Below are positions 45,320 through 55,204 of a stretch of DNA of 64,000 nucleotides, in pieces. The position numbers and the translations under genes are program-made. Below the pieces are notes generated by a model. It was not told the origin of the DNA. It did no database searches and was given only the letters and a program-made list of their open reading frames with translations. Position 1 is the first letter of the stretch. Each line of letters opens with the position of its first letter. The stretch is from contig NZ_JACJTR010000008.1 in assembly GCF_014698795.1 (NCBI RefSeq), positions 124,001 through 188,000 on the forward strand. The letters run 5' to 3'. The stretch comes from Nostoc sp. FACHB-892. Lineage in GTDB: Bacteria; Cyanobacteriota; Cyanobacteriia; Cyanobacteriales; Nostocaceae.

Positions 45320-46093
45320 ATGCTAGCCGATCCAAACTTTTTTCGCGTTGATGATTTACTAGTGCAGATTTACAACTCTGAAGTCGAAATGGCCCAGAAT
45401 GTTGCAGAAATCGCGCAAAAGCATTTACAGTCAGTTCTCAAACAACAAGATACAGCTGCTGTATTGTTAGCAACAGGTAACTCCCAACTCAAATTTCTTG
45501 ATGCTTTGATTGCATTGGGTGGTGTAGATTGGTCACGAATTATTCTGTTCCATCTAGATGAATATTTAGGAATTACTGCTGACCATTCTGCCAGTTTCCG
45601 GCGCTATATGCGAGAACGTGTAGAGAAGCGGGTTGCTCCTAGGCAATTTCACTATATAGAAGGTGATGCTTTGCAACCAGTAAACGAGTGCGATCACTAC
45701 ACTAAATTATTGCAAGCACAACCAATAGACTTATGCTGTCTTGGTGTTGGCGAAAATGGACATTTAGCTTTTAACGATCCAGCAGTAGCAAATTTCCAAG
45801 ATCCTTACAGTGTGAAACTAGTAAAACTAGATACAGTGAATCGTCAGCAACAAGTAAGCACAGGTCACTTTCCGAATCTAGAAACTGTTCCACAATATGC
45901 TTTTACTGTCACTATCTCAACGATTTGTTCAGCTAAAAAAATTCTCTGCCTCGCTCCAGAAAAACGTAAAGCGAATGTGGTGAAAGCAATGTTGCAGGGT
46001 TCTATAAATACAGACTGTCCGGCTTCTGTTCTGCGTCAACAACCCCAAGCGACGTTATTTTTAGATGTCAATTCTGCTAGTTTGCTGTCGTGA
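45320..46093 (+). CDS. nagB: Glucosamine-6-phosphate deaminase-like protein
   Basis: NagB turns glucosamine-6-phosphate into fructose-6-phosphate and ammonia. The 257-residue product shows LFHLDEYLGITADHSASFRR and the conserved CLGVGENGHLAFNDP. The Asp/Glu/His catalytic set is recognisable. Paralogous 6-phosphogluconolactonase proteins share the fold, but the LDEY and GENGHLAFNDP motifs favour NagB. Confidence 0.88.
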   Translation: MLADPNFFRVDDLLVQIYNSEVEMAQNVAEIAQKHLQSVLKQQDTAAVLLATGNSQLKFLDALIALGGVDWSRIILFHLDEYLGITADHSASFRRYMRERVEKRVAPRQFHYIEGDALQPVNECDHYTKLLQAQPIDLCCLGVGENGHLAFNDPAVANFQDPYSVKLVKLDTVNRQQQVSTGHFPNLETVPQYAFTVTISTICSAKKILCLAPEKRKANVVKAMLQGSINTDCPASVLRQQPQATLFLDVNSASLLS

Positions 46094-46165
46094 AAAACGA
46101 AAACTGCTGTATAATCCTACCAAACACATACTGTTAGCAGTATTGAATGCTGCTATCAACAGAAA

Positions 46166-48229
46166 GTGCATCCCCCTCCTAGCACCAATCAAAAAAAATC
46201 CCTAGACCTTTTCTTAGTATGCGGACTCCAAAGTTTAGGACAACATTGTGTTGCAGTCCTCAAGGAGTACGATGTTAAAGTTAGCGCCATTGATGATGTG
46301 CAGCCCGAACATTGGGAAGTCCCAGAAGTACCAAGCTTACTAGAAAAGTTAATTATAGGAGACTGCCGCCAGCCAAGTGTTTTAGAGCAGGCAGGTATAA
46401 GGCAGTGTCGTTCAATACTTTTAGTGACCAGAAATGAGCGGATAAACATAGAAGCCGCCTTTGCAGCACGGCGACTTAATCCACACGTTCGCCTGATTGT
46501 CCGTTCTGACAAACAAAATTTTAACAAACTCTTGGGGGAAAATCTCGGCAATTTTGTTGCCTTTGAGCCTACCCATCTCTCAGCTCATGCCTTTGCTCTG
46601 ACAGCCCTCGGCTCTGAAGCTATTGGATATTTCACCTTAGAGGGGCAACTATTGCAAGTGATCAAGCATCAGGTACAAGCGAAGGATAGCTGGTGCAATG
46701 GCAAGCCCTTACATAGACTTAATCTTACAACTCGCCGTATCTTGAGCCACACAACTGTTTCATCTGATCCACTCAGAGAATTGTTTGGGTTTGATCCAGA
46801 AGCAGAAGTGCAGGTAGGAGACACAATCGTTTACATTGATGTTGCATACGAACTAGCTTTATCTGAGCAACATCCAAATAAATCTTATCGCCAAAGTTGG
46901 CAGTGGCAAGAGTTTATCCAAGGCATCACAGCAAAAAATCTTAAGCAGAAAATAATACAATTTTGGCAATCTTATTACCAAAGCCAAAATCAAATCCGGC
47001 GAATTGCGACAATCTATGCGATTACTGTACTCATCCTGTGGTTTCTTGGAATAGTTCTTTACCGCTTGTATTATCCTGACATCACCCTGCAAGAAGCTTT
47101 CTATGCAACAGCAGTCTTGCTCTTAGGAGGATACGGAGATTTATTTGGCGGTGTTGAGTTTAGCTCGCAATCAGAATCTTCGGGCCATATCCCTTGGTGG
47201 TTGCGGTTCTTTAGCCTGGGACTGACGTTGACAGGCCAAGCTTTTGTAGGAGTATTATATGCACTGGTAACTGATGCTCTTGTCACTTCAAGATTCCAGT
47301 TTTTCAATTCCCGTCCTCCAATACCACAACGCAACCATGTGGTGATTATTGGCTTAAATCGCTTGGGATTGAGGGTGGCTGCTCTTTTGCAAGAACTCAA
47401 CCAGCCGTTAGTAGGAATTCATACTACTACTCTCGACCAAGACACTTTACCGGATATGCCGCTTATTGTTGGCAATGCTAGCGAAGCATTGGCTAAAGTT
47501 AATCTCTCCCGTGCTAAAAGCATCGTTTTAGTTGGGGACGATAATATGGAAAATCTGGAAATTGGTTTGATGGCTCATGGAATGAACCCCACCACCAGCT
47601 TGATTATCCGCTCTCAAGATCGCCATTTTAGTGATAATATAGCCCCTTTGTTTCCCTATGCTCAAGTTCTGTGTGGCGCGGCTTTATCGGCAGAAGTCTT
47701 TGCTTGTTCTGCTTTTGGAGAAAATGTTCTGAGCTTGTTTCACTTGAGCGAGCAAATAGTCATGGTGACGGAATACAAAATTGAAGATGGCGATACTCTC
47801 AACGGGTTGCTTCTATCTGAAATAGCCTATGGCTACAATGTTGTGCCGATTCTTTACCAGAAATATCAGCGAGACAATTACTCGTTAATGCCTTGGTATG
47901 ATGTTAAGCTTTATGCTGGCGATCGCTTGATTGTTTTAGCCACAAGCAGTAGTTTGCAGCGAATTGAATGGGGCGAAATGCTGCCTCGCCTTTGGCAAGT
48001 GCAGATTGAAAAAGCTCTGACTGCAAATGCTATTATGTATGGTGCTGAAGAAATAGTCTTGATTACGGGATGTAGTTTTGCTAATGCTAGGCAATGGATG
48101 AATAATTTGCCTAAAGTCTTGCCAATATCGCTTTATAAACATCAAGCTCAACGTCTTGTACGTGAGTTAACAAAAATACAAGTTTTGGCAAATGTAATGT
48201 TCATCAGGCAAGACAATAGCTCGACTTGA
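46166..48229 (+). CDS. Potassium channel flanked by two RCK/TrkA-N domain sets
   Basis: A 687-residue ion channel. Starting at GTG 46166, residues ~10-230 form a TrkA-N/RCK module (LFLVCGLQSLGQHCVAVL). Two membrane helices follow (~275-300, ~345-370) around a pore with the potassium filter GGYGD at residues 321-325. Residues ~385-680 form a second TrkA-N/TrkA-C module (HVVIIGLNRLGLRVAAL). The RCK-pore-RCK order is like eukaryotic Slo-type tandem gating rings but with the first ring placed N-terminally. Gating by nucleotide or calcium is expected. Confidence 0.82.
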   Translation: MHPPPSTNQKKSLDLFLVCGLQSLGQHCVAVLKEYDVKVSAIDDVQPEHWEVPEVPSLLEKLIIGDCRQPSVLEQAGIRQCRSILLVTRNERINIEAAFAARRLNPHVRLIVRSDKQNFNKLLGENLGNFVAFEPTHLSAHAFALTALGSEAIGYFTLEGQLLQVIKHQVQAKDSWCNGKPLHRLNLTTRRILSHTTVSSDPLRELFGFDPEAEVQVGDTIVYIDVAYELALSEQHPNKSYRQSWQWQEFIQGITAKNLKQKIIQFWQSYYQSQNQIRRIATIYAITVLILWFLGIVLYRLYYPDITLQEAFYATAVLLLGGYGDLFGGVEFSSQSESSGHIPWWLRFFSLGLTLTGQAFVGVLYALVTDALVTSRFQFFNSRPPIPQRNHVVIIGLNRLGLRVAALLQELNQPLVGIHTTTLDQDTLPDMPLIVGNASEALAKVNLSRAKSIVLVGDDNMENLEIGLMAHGMNPTTSLIIRSQDRHFSDNIAPLFPYAQVLCGAALSAEVFACSAFGENVLSLFHLSEQIVMVTEYKIEDGDTLNGLLLSEIAYGYNVVPILYQKYQRDNYSLMPWYDVKLYAGDRLIVLATSSSLQRIEWGEMLPRLWQVQIEKALTANAIMYGAEEIVLITGCSFANARQWMNNLPKVLPISLYKHQAQRLVRELTKIQVLANVMFIRQDNSST

Positions 48230-48247
48230 GCAAAGTGGTGTGTCATT

Positions 48248-48278
48248 GTAGGGGCACAATATCATATTGTGCCCCTAC
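48248..48278. terminator. Perfect 15-bp hairpin between convergent genes
   Basis: GTAGGGGCACAATAT and ATATTGTGCCCCTAC are separated by one base between the channel gene and the WGxxG-type gene. It can end transcripts from both sides; GTAGGGGCAC-type palindromes are also common dispersed repeats in Nostoc. Confidence 0.7.
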
Positions 48279-48356
48279 GCATCTCATCTAAGCACTGTAA
48301 TAGCCTGAAATGGTCACAAATGCCGACTGTACGGCTTCTATCTACAGTGGGTAATA

Positions 48357-49289
48357 CTATCTACGAGTGCTTGTTACTTCATTAGGATCTCTATAAGCCT
48401 GAACTTTTTCGCGCTTACCAGTCAGACCTGCTAAACCGGCTAAACCAAGTAAACCTAGCCAACCCCAATCGAAACCGCGATCGCTAGTTCTCTCGACAGT
48501 TATAACGCCTGTATTCCTATTAGTACCTGTTGTGTCAGTACCTGTAGTTCCAGTACCTGTTGTGTCAGTACCTGTTATACCAGTGCCTGTGGAATCAGTG
48601 CCTGTAGTTCCTGTTGTACCAGTGCCTGTGGGATCAGTGCCTGTAGTTCCTGTTGTACCAGTGCCTGTAGTTCCAGTACCACCAGTGCCTGTAGTTCCAG
48701 TGCTTGAGCCAGTTCCTGTGGTTCCAGTGCCTAACCCAGAACCTGAGCCAGTGCCAGTTCCTGTGGTTCCAGTGCCTAACCCAGAACCTGAGCCAGTGCC
48801 TGTATTTCCAGTGCTTGAGCCAGTTCCTGTGGTTCCAGTGCCTAACCCAGAACCTGAGCCAGTGCCAGTTCCTGTGGTTCCAGTGCCTAACCCAGAACCT
48901 GAGCCAGTGCCTGTAGTTCCAGTGCTTGAGCCAGTTCCTGTGGTTCCAGTGCCTAACCCAGAACCTGAGCCAGTGCCAGTTCCTGTGGTTCCAGTGCCTA
49001 ACCCAGAACCTGAGCCAGTACCTGTGGCATCAGTACCTGAGCCAATGCCTGTGGTTCCAGTGCTTGAGCCAGTTCCTGTAGTTCCAGTGCCTAACCCAGA
49101 ACCTGAGCCAGTGCCAGTGCCTGTGGTTCCAGCGCCTGTGGTTCCAGCGCCTGAGCTACTGCCACCACTAGCAGCTCCGCTGCCGGAGCCTCCACTTTGG
49201 GCAGAAACAGAAAGAGGTAAGGACAAAGAAGCGAAACTTATGGCAAAGACAGTAGCCAAAACAGCTTTAGATAAATCAAAAGGCTTCAT
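48357..49289 (-). CDS. Gly/Thr/Ser repeat protein with WGxxG-type C-terminus
   Basis: A 310-residue exported protein. It has a signal peptide ending near SVSAQ, about 220 residues built from [13 protein letters not shown] and TGTDTTGTG units, and a tail with [15 protein letters not shown] then basic residues, the WGxxGxxG sorting-like motif. No enzymatic domain. It is probably a cell-surface or sheath protein, possibly processed at the tail. The repeats are also visible in the DNA and make the complementary strand an open frame, which is a shadow. Confidence 0.8.
   Translation of the reverse strand: MKPFDLSKAVLATVFAISFASLSLPLSVSAQSGGSGSGAASGGSSSGAGTTGAGTTGTGTGSGSGLGTGTTGTGSSTGTTGIGSGTDATGTGSGSGLGTGTTGTGTGSGSGLGTGTTGTGSSTGTTGTGSGSGLGTGTTGTGTGSGSGLGTGTTGTGSSTGNTGTGSGSGLGTGTTGTGTGSGSGLGTGTTGTGSSTGTTGTGGTGTTGTGTTGTTGTDPTGTGTTGTTGTDSTGTGITGTDTTGTGTTGTDTTGTNRNTGVITVERTSDRGFDWGWLGLLGLAGLAGLTGKREKVQAYRDPNEVTSTRR
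48695..49120. repeat. Minisatellite inside the surface-protein gene
   Basis: Units built from GTGCCTAACCCAGAACCTGA and CCAGTTCCTGTGGTTCCAG recur at least four times at intervals of about 54-126 bp, nearly identical. Length polymorphism between strains is likely. Confidence 0.85.
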
Positions 49290-49735
49290 AGTTATGGTTC
49301 CTTTTATGTTTTAGATTTCTGTGGTTGATTGATTTTCAAAAGTGATATTGTCTACTCAAATCCACTGCTAAATTAGAGGAGTTTTGACAATACAGTAGGA
49401 GTCTTTCATTTAATTTGTTTTGGAAAAGCTGAAAGCATTTGAAGCTCCCATAACAACTTACTATTCGTCATATTCAAACTAATTCATAATCAGTAATTAT
49501 TTATTGTATGATATAATTGTGAACTCATTAGCAAACCCACTTGTTCACAAAAACAAGGAATAATAATATTTATTTTTCATAAACTTACATTCACTTGCAT
49601 CTTAATTTATAATTACTTATTGTGAATTATTTTGCTATTCCCTATTCAAGATAGCTGCTAGTCTTTTATCTGGCTTCTACCATAAGAGTATAAAAATTCT
49701 ATCGCAAGAATTAGTTTGGCATTAAACTTATTTGA
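49290..49735. other. AT-rich upstream region of the repeat-protein gene
   Basis: No gene or clear hairpin was found. The region is strongly AT-rich, carries TATGATATAATTG (near 49507), and may hold promoters for the surface-protein gene. Confidence 0.4.
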
Positions 49736-49948
49736 TTAACGTGAAGATAATGAAATTTTTTCGAGCTTGCAATTAGATAAGCATACCTCAAGATAAACAC
49801 AATCTTCACACTGAGGATTTTTCCCTGGATTGGTACATCCACAGGGAGGGTTTACAAAACACTCAGAAGGATCTTTATGTTTTTGAAATTTTTTGGATAT
49901 AAAGTACAAAGCTGCTTCTTGTAAGCAAAAAACAAAATCTTTAACCAT
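49736..49948 (-). CDS. Small cysteine-rich hypothetical protein
   Basis: A 70-residue protein with nine cysteines, eight of them C-terminal of residue 28 (CFVNPPCGCTNPGKNP, CEDCVYLEVCLSNC), spaced as for zinc or Fe-S binding. No family recognised. The ATG at 49948 has GGTAG upstream. The surrounding DNA is AT-rich and gene-poor, so expression is uncertain. Confidence 0.5.
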   Translation of the reverse strand: MVKDFVFCLQEAALYFISKKFQKHKDPSECFVNPPCGCTNPGKNPQCEDCVYLEVCLSNCKLEKISLSSR

Positions 49949-50696
49949 AAAATTTCTACCAATTATAGTGAATCTAAGGATTTGTTAGTTACTTATCTAA
50001 ATTCATTAATTAAGTATGCAAGAATAAATAAAACTATGCTACGTATTAATGTAGAACTAATTAAATGAAATGGCTTCTTATAAATAGCGATTAAAGCCAT
50101 AGATAGAAGATATGATGTTTAGCTTGCTTTCCCAAAAGTTCAGTAAAACCTTTTCTTTATTCACATCTACCTACTTGATAATTACAAGCGATCGCTAAAT
50201 AAAAAAGTATTTTTGATTGACCAAAACTAATTAGTTTATTTGACATTATTCTTAGTTAAGTTTCAATCAAATATAATTTTAAAGCTGCCAGATACTATGA
50301 ACAGTTGAAACTACATTAAGAATACTATACAAGTCTATTTCACCTGATAGATTATAACTTCATACTCCAGATGTGCATTACATTAGACTTAAGGAATATT
50401 TTATTGTAATTTCTAATGACTGATACAAATCCTTTGCGTGTCGTTTTAGCTCGTATGGAGTTAATTATTTGCTTCACCACGTTACTCAGAAGACGTTTGA
50501 AGAATTCGGATCATCCGCCCTGATGGTTCAAAAAGTGCATATCAAAGCGAATGGCATTTATGATAAGCTGATGCGTGCCTAAATTGTATAAACCTCTTTA
50601 CGGTGGTTAAGTATTGACGGTTAACGGTTATCAGTCATCAGTTATCAGCCTTCATGTAAATGTTCAAGTTAAGTGCGTAACAGCTTATTCAGTTGA
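49949..50696. other. Gene-poor AT-rich region
   Basis: I see no coding frame with support in this ~750-bp stretch. A frame near 50417 (ATGACTGATACAAATCC) opens but is short. A short tract of CAGTCATCAGTTATCAG type repeats is near 50631. Confidence 0.45.
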
Positions 50697-51893
50697 TTAC
50701 ACTTTCTCTTTAGGTGGTGTTGCGATACCGCGCTTAACTAGACTCGCTTCAAGTTCCTTAATGAATTTTAAGTCTTCCTCCAATAGAGGCTGGCTTTCGC
50801 TAAAAGAAAAGTCCTTACTTACAGAGGGATTTTTCTCAAGGAAAGCAAATGCTTGCCGAAATTGACGCGGATTTGCTTTAATTAGCGAGTCAAAGTGACA
50901 GGAAATAATCTGCTGAAAATCCCAACTTGCAACTCTATCAGCCCAGTCGAGGACTTGCCTTGGTGCTTGGGGAAGAATGAGGATTTGCAGAATCGGTGCG
51001 ACAAATGGTCGCCCTTGACCTCGTAAAGCATCGAATGCCTGCTTCCAGGTTTCTTGCCAGCGAAAAGGAAATAAACCAAAGTATGCTTTTAGCGATCGCT
51101 GTGGTGCTTTGAGAGCATCACGAAACATCTGTCCGATTGCAGTAACTTCTAGCGCACTTGGACGTAAGTAAAGCGCAAACAATGAAATTCGTTGCCATCC
51201 CTTGCGGCGGTTGTCTTCATTGTCCTCGACCGTCTCCAAGGCGTTTTCCCTTGCATGAAACAGTAGGGGATAAGGATCTAATTGTATGATTTCTGGTGGG
51301 TCTTCAGGTACAGAAAGTATAGAATCAGTTACAAGCAGAGTGCGCGATCGCTTGTGAAGTACTGCAACTTCTGCAAAAGATCCTCGTCCCAAATTGATAT
51401 CCAATATTGCATAGTCAAACTCCAGAGCGAAGGGAGCAAGGCTTGAGTCCTCTGGCAGTTCTTGAGTTCGTTTTTGGGGAAAGCCTAGCCAACTAAGCGG
51501 CAGGTTGAACGGGAAACTCCACTGGTGCGGGGCAACAAAGACTTGTGCTTGAGGAAAGCGGCGAGAAAAGGGGCCCACGAAGACTTTATGCTCCAGACCA
51601 GAACTGGTTGGCAGTACGATGTACTTAACTTCACCGTGCTTTGCTACTAACTCATTAACTAAGCGGATACACTCAGTTGTTGGAGCGACAGGTGCATAGA
51701 CCAGAAGTCCTCCGGCAGCGAGCTTGACGATAGTCATGCGAATCGGCACGATGGTGTAGAGAATACCGTGTACCTGATCGAATGTCCAGATAGTGTCAAA
51801 AACTATTTCCTTGCGAAGTGTCCGCCGCCTGCCGTAGGGATAGAGTGGGACAGTAGCCCAGAATGGCCATGACCAATCTTTTGGGTGGTTCAT
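50697..51893 (-). CDS. DUF4336 domain protein (metallo-beta-lactamase-like fold)
   Basis: A 398-residue protein of the DUF4336 family. Signatures include WPFGTVPL-like start (WPFWATVPLYPYGRRRT), the strand-rich segment IVPIRMTIVKLAAGGLLVYAPVAPT and YIVLPTSSGLEHKVFVGPF. The fold resembles MBL hydrolases, although the usual HxHxDH is reduced to GLEHK. Function unknown; common in cyanobacteria and algae. Confidence 0.82.
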   Translation of the reverse strand: MNHPKDWSWPFWATVPLYPYGRRRTLRKEIVFDTIWTFDQVHGILYTIVPIRMTIVKLAAGGLLVYAPVAPTTECIRLVNELVAKHGEVKYIVLPTSSGLEHKVFVGPFSRRFPQAQVFVAPHQWSFPFNLPLSWLGFPQKRTQELPEDSSLAPFALEFDYAILDINLGRGSFAEVAVLHKRSRTLLVTDSILSVPEDPPEIIQLDPYPLLFHARENALETVEDNEDNRRKGWQRISLFALYLRPSALEVTAIGQMFRDALKAPQRSLKAYFGLFPFRWQETWKQAFDALRGQGRPFVAPILQILILPQAPRQVLDWADRVASWDFQQIISCHFDSLIKANPRQFRQAFAFLEKNPSVSKDFSFSESQPLLEEDLKFIKELEASLVKRGIATPPKEKV

Positions 51894-52121
51894 CGTCGTT
51901 CCATTGTCCTGGCGTGGGCCAGTTGTGAGAGTGCTGTAGTTGCGACAAGCAAGATTGACTTAGCACACTTGTCGGGCGAGAGCAACTAGCTAGAACTAAA
52001 ATTATAACGCATCTTACATAAGCGATCGCTGTGCAAAAGCTCTCACATTGCCGGAGGCTGGTGTAGCATTCGATGACCTACACTGCTACCAACAAATCGC
52101 ACACCACAGACATACACCCAC

Positions 52122-52242
52122 TAAGAGTTTGTTTGAAAAGTCTTTGGCTGTGATTTTAGGCACTTGTTGATCCCTCCTAACCCCCTCAAAAAGAGGGGCT
52201 AGGGGGGATCTAGGTTTCAGGCTTCAGTGCGTAAGTCCTAAA
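52122..52242. repeat. Composite of two dispersed repeat ends
   Basis: TAAGAGTTTGTTTGAAAAGT (52122) followed by GGCTGTGATTTTAGGCACTT matches the left part of the element at 23825. The segment CCCCCTCAAAAAGAGGGG follows as a hairpin, and TGCGTAAGTCCTAA (52228) matches the terminus of the 1129 element. No gene lies between 51894 and 52298. Confidence 0.6.
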
Positions 52243-52298
52243 GAAATCGGACAGTCCCATTGAACACAGGAATTGAGTAATTTAATTTTTGGATGTCC

Positions 52299-54731
52299 CT
52301 AAACAAAGCGACCGCTTGATTGTTTGCGTTGAATCCCAATCACACTTGGACGCGGTGGCCCGTCAGAATTCCCTTCAATGTTACTGGGCCAATTACTACC
52401 ACGAGGTACACTGCGTTTTTGAGTAAACAAAGTACCATCCAAGTTCAAAATCTCAATATCTCGGCTGAGAGTTTGCTGAGGGGTGAATGGTACTTCTTCT
52501 CCAGGATGCTGCACTGAAATAATCAGTGTATCGCCAACGAAAGTAGGCCCGGTCAACTCACAGCGTGGTGGCCCATAAGCAAAAGGTACAACTTCTCCAG
52601 CATCAGGGCCACTGGTGGGAATGAAGAAAAGAAAGTTATTGCCAAAAACCCCAATCAGGTTAGAAGTTCTGACATTAAAATTAGAATCATCCGCACTGGG
52701 TGAATTAGAACCCACTACCCGATGGTCTACCCGTAATACTTCTGGGTTAGCGCCTGTGCTGAAACCATTGTGCGCTTCAGTAGACATATCAGTGACACCC
52801 CAAATGTTACCTTGGCTATCAAATGCTAAATTATCTACATTAGCAAAGCCATCTCCCGGTTCTGCTCCCGCTTCACCACCTTTAGCAAATCGCTGCCAAC
52901 GGAAGGTTGTACCTGTGCCATCAGCACTATCTTCGATAATCTTAAAAAGTTCCCCTGAAGGTTGAGCAGCGTTGACTTTAGCACTATACTTGGAAACTAC
53001 AAAGATTCGTGAATCAGGATATCCATCTCCTGATGGCGCACCATCTGTGTAAGCGATAAAGACTTCGTTATGATTTCTCGGATTGATTTCTATGTCTTCA
53101 GGACGAGCCGTTGGAGTTCCGCCGATGAGATTAGCAGCTAAAAAAGCATCAACTAATACCGCACCCTGGCTCGTGTAGAAATCTGACAACTTCTTACCCT
53201 TATAGGCAGGTAAAGCTTCAGTCTCACCATAAGAGCTAATAGTTCCGCCTGAATCAGTAACTGTTTTTATCGTGACAACAATTGATCCACCATTTTCAGT
53301 TTGTCCTAAAATCCCACTGCGTTTAGGTAGCCGAGTATTACCATTATTAGAAGCCTGTCCTAATGCGGCAATTTCTACAGAAGCAAGAGTTGAAGGTGGA
53401 ATCGGATTTGTCGGCGTATTTAGTTTGAGAGGTATCCATTGTCCTGTACCGTTGGGATTGTAACGGGCGACATATAGAGTGCCGCTTTCAAATAAGCGAC
53501 TATTGTTTTTATCAGTGGGATTTGTAACTGTACCAGAACTGACAAACTTCCAAGTGTGCCCGCCGCGTCGATCATCTCCCATATAACCCACTAATGGTTT
53601 CCCAGCTTTCGCACGCACAGCGATATTTTCATGACGGAAGCGACCTAAAGCAGTATGTTTGCGTGGGCGGAAACTTTGATTCGATGGATCGATTTCTACC
53701 ATCCAGCCGTATTTTTCACCAACTAAGCCAAATGTAGCGCCTGTTGTGCCTTCGATGTAGCTTGTTTGTGTGCCATTGGGCTTGACAAGTTCCTGAACTC
53801 CGACAAAAGAGCTTGGACTGGCTTGAAAGTTTTCTTCGGCTGACAAAACAGTTCCCCAAGGAGTTGTACCCCCAGAACAGTTAAATCCGGTGCCGATGAT
53901 TTTGTTACCGAGTCCGTCAGAACTGAGGGGGAAAACTTCTGTCGCACTTGGTCCAGTACCAATCAGATAATTGTTATCTCCTCGCTGGTAACTTCTGCCA
54001 CCCCAAGATGTGATGTTTTTATAATTATCAGTGCGATCGCGATTAATTGCTAAACCAGAAAGTCCGTGAATGCGGCGGTTATTCGGGTCACGAACCACAG
54101 CAAAGCGGCCACTGCGATTTGGGCGGGCAATCCGCACAACAGAGCCACCAATGTTATACATGAATTCACCCAAGACTTCGATATTAGTTCTGTCTTCTGG
54201 TAAATCTCGACCAATGATTAGGGGGTAAGATGTGGGGAATCCTCCTAAACCGCTATCAGTTAAAAAGCCAGGTACAGTTGTAGAAAATGGGTAGGAGATG
54301 TATTCGTGATTGTTCCAAAGGTAGCCGTCATTGGGGCTTCTACCATCAATGGGAATAAAGCTGGTGTAGTCGCTATTGTAGCCAAAGTAATCTTCTTGAT
54401 TTGGAAAAACGCGATCGCCCCAACTCACAATCACATACCGTTCGTATTCCGGTGGAACCACAACATCATCTACTATGCTATAGCTACTTAACTGGGCATT
54501 AGCAGAGGGTTGTAATACACTTCCTTGCCCAATTCCTGTTGGTAAGTAGCTTGTTTGTTGTGTGTAAATCGGTAAAGGATGGGGCAACCGAATTGGGGTA
54601 AATTTTAAGGGTTGAACCGCATTAGCAGCATTACCGCCCAAAAGTTTTTCTCCAAAAGCAGGAACTAGGACAGTTGCACCAGCGCTTGCACCAAAGAAAG
54701 CGAGTAACTGTCTACGTGTAAATTTAGTCAT
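52299..54731 (-). CDS. phoX: PhoX-family alkaline phosphatase (DUF839), Tat-exported
   Basis: PhoX is a calcium/iron-dependent phosphatase that strips phosphate from organic esters outside the cell. The 810-residue product starts with a twin-arginine signal (FTRRQLLAFFG) and has the PhoX landmarks EYERYVIVSWGDRVFP, LSGLAINRDRT, FNCSGGTTPWGTVLSAEENF, RHENIAVRAKAG and PEDIEINPRNHNEVFIAYTD. It is divergent from the PEP-CTERM gene, with PhoD beyond it. Its length is typical for cyanobacterial PhoX. Phosphate-starvation control is expected. Confidence 0.88.
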   Translation of the reverse strand: MTKFTRRQLLAFFGASAGATVLVPAFGEKLLGGNAANAVQPLKFTPIRLPHPLPIYTQQTSYLPTGIGQGSVLQPSANAQLSSYSIVDDVVVPPEYERYVIVSWGDRVFPNQEDYFGYNSDYTSFIPIDGRSPNDGYLWNNHEYISYPFSTTVPGFLTDSGLGGFPTSYPLIIGRDLPEDRTNIEVLGEFMYNIGGSVVRIARPNRSGRFAVVRDPNNRRIHGLSGLAINRDRTDNYKNITSWGGRSYQRGDNNYLIGTGPSATEVFPLSSDGLGNKIIGTGFNCSGGTTPWGTVLSAEENFQASPSSFVGVQELVKPNGTQTSYIEGTTGATFGLVGEKYGWMVEIDPSNQSFRPRKHTALGRFRHENIAVRAKAGKPLVGYMGDDRRGGHTWKFVSSGTVTNPTDKNNSRLFESGTLYVARYNPNGTGQWIPLKLNTPTNPIPPSTLASVEIAALGQASNNGNTRLPKRSGILGQTENGGSIVVTIKTVTDSGGTISSYGETEALPAYKGKKLSDFYTSQGAVLVDAFLAANLIGGTPTARPEDIEINPRNHNEVFIAYTDGAPSGDGYPDSRIFVVSKYSAKVNAAQPSGELFKIIEDSADGTGTTFRWQRFAKGGEAGAEPGDGFANVDNLAFDSQGNIWGVTDMSTEAHNGFSTGANPEVLRVDHRVVGSNSPSADDSNFNVRTSNLIGVFGNNFLFFIPTSGPDAGEVVPFAYGPPRCELTGPTFVGDTLIISVQHPGEEVPFTPQQTLSRDIEILNLDGTLFTQKRSVPRGSNWPSNIEGNSDGPPRPSVIGIQRKQSSGRFV

Positions 54732-55204
54732 TAGGTTACCTCTTGTTAGGAATAGCGGAAATGATTAGCCTAAAATTTTTACCATTTCTTCTCTAGAAAT
54801 GATTAATTTTATCCATCGTTATCAGTTGAGTATTTGCTGCATCTAGTAACTGGGATTTTCATTCGATTGATATTAACAAAGATGCAGATATAGCAGTAAT
54901 TAATATTGTTCTGGAGACTTACTAATTACTTTTAATTTTGCAACTATTCGGCATAAAGAATATTAATTTACATTCATAACTATGTAGGTATACCTTTACC
55001 AATAACATCAATCTTAAGAAATAACTATATTTCTACCTCAAGGATGTTTATTGGATAGCTTGTTATTTTTAATGTCTACTTAAAGTTTTTTTAACCTTCT
55101 ACTTTTTAATTTGAGTTATAGATAGTTTTTGCAGTGAATTTTTATGTAAATACCCATAAAAAATACAGTATTGAAAGTTGAAGCTAAAAATTAAGGAGTA
55201 AATA
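54732..55204. promoter_or_regulatory. Divergent intergenic region with a possible Pho-box half site
   Basis: TTTAACCT at 55090-55097 matches the cyanobacterial Pho-box unit (PyTTAAPyPyT) but I cannot see the full three-unit array. The remainder is AT-rich and without genes. It separates phoX from the PEP-CTERM gene. Confidence 0.3.

Noticed and set aside
48532-49314. Long plus-strand frame of Val-Pro repeats opposite the Gly/Thr-rich gene
   Set aside because: It is the complement of the minisatellite, which lacks stops in several phases. It has no signal peptide or terminal motif, whereas the minus-strand product has both.
50614-50865. 83-codon plus-strand frame near the DUF4336 gene
   Set aside because: It overlaps the 3' end of the DUF4336 gene in antisense and begins in a tandem-repeat tract.
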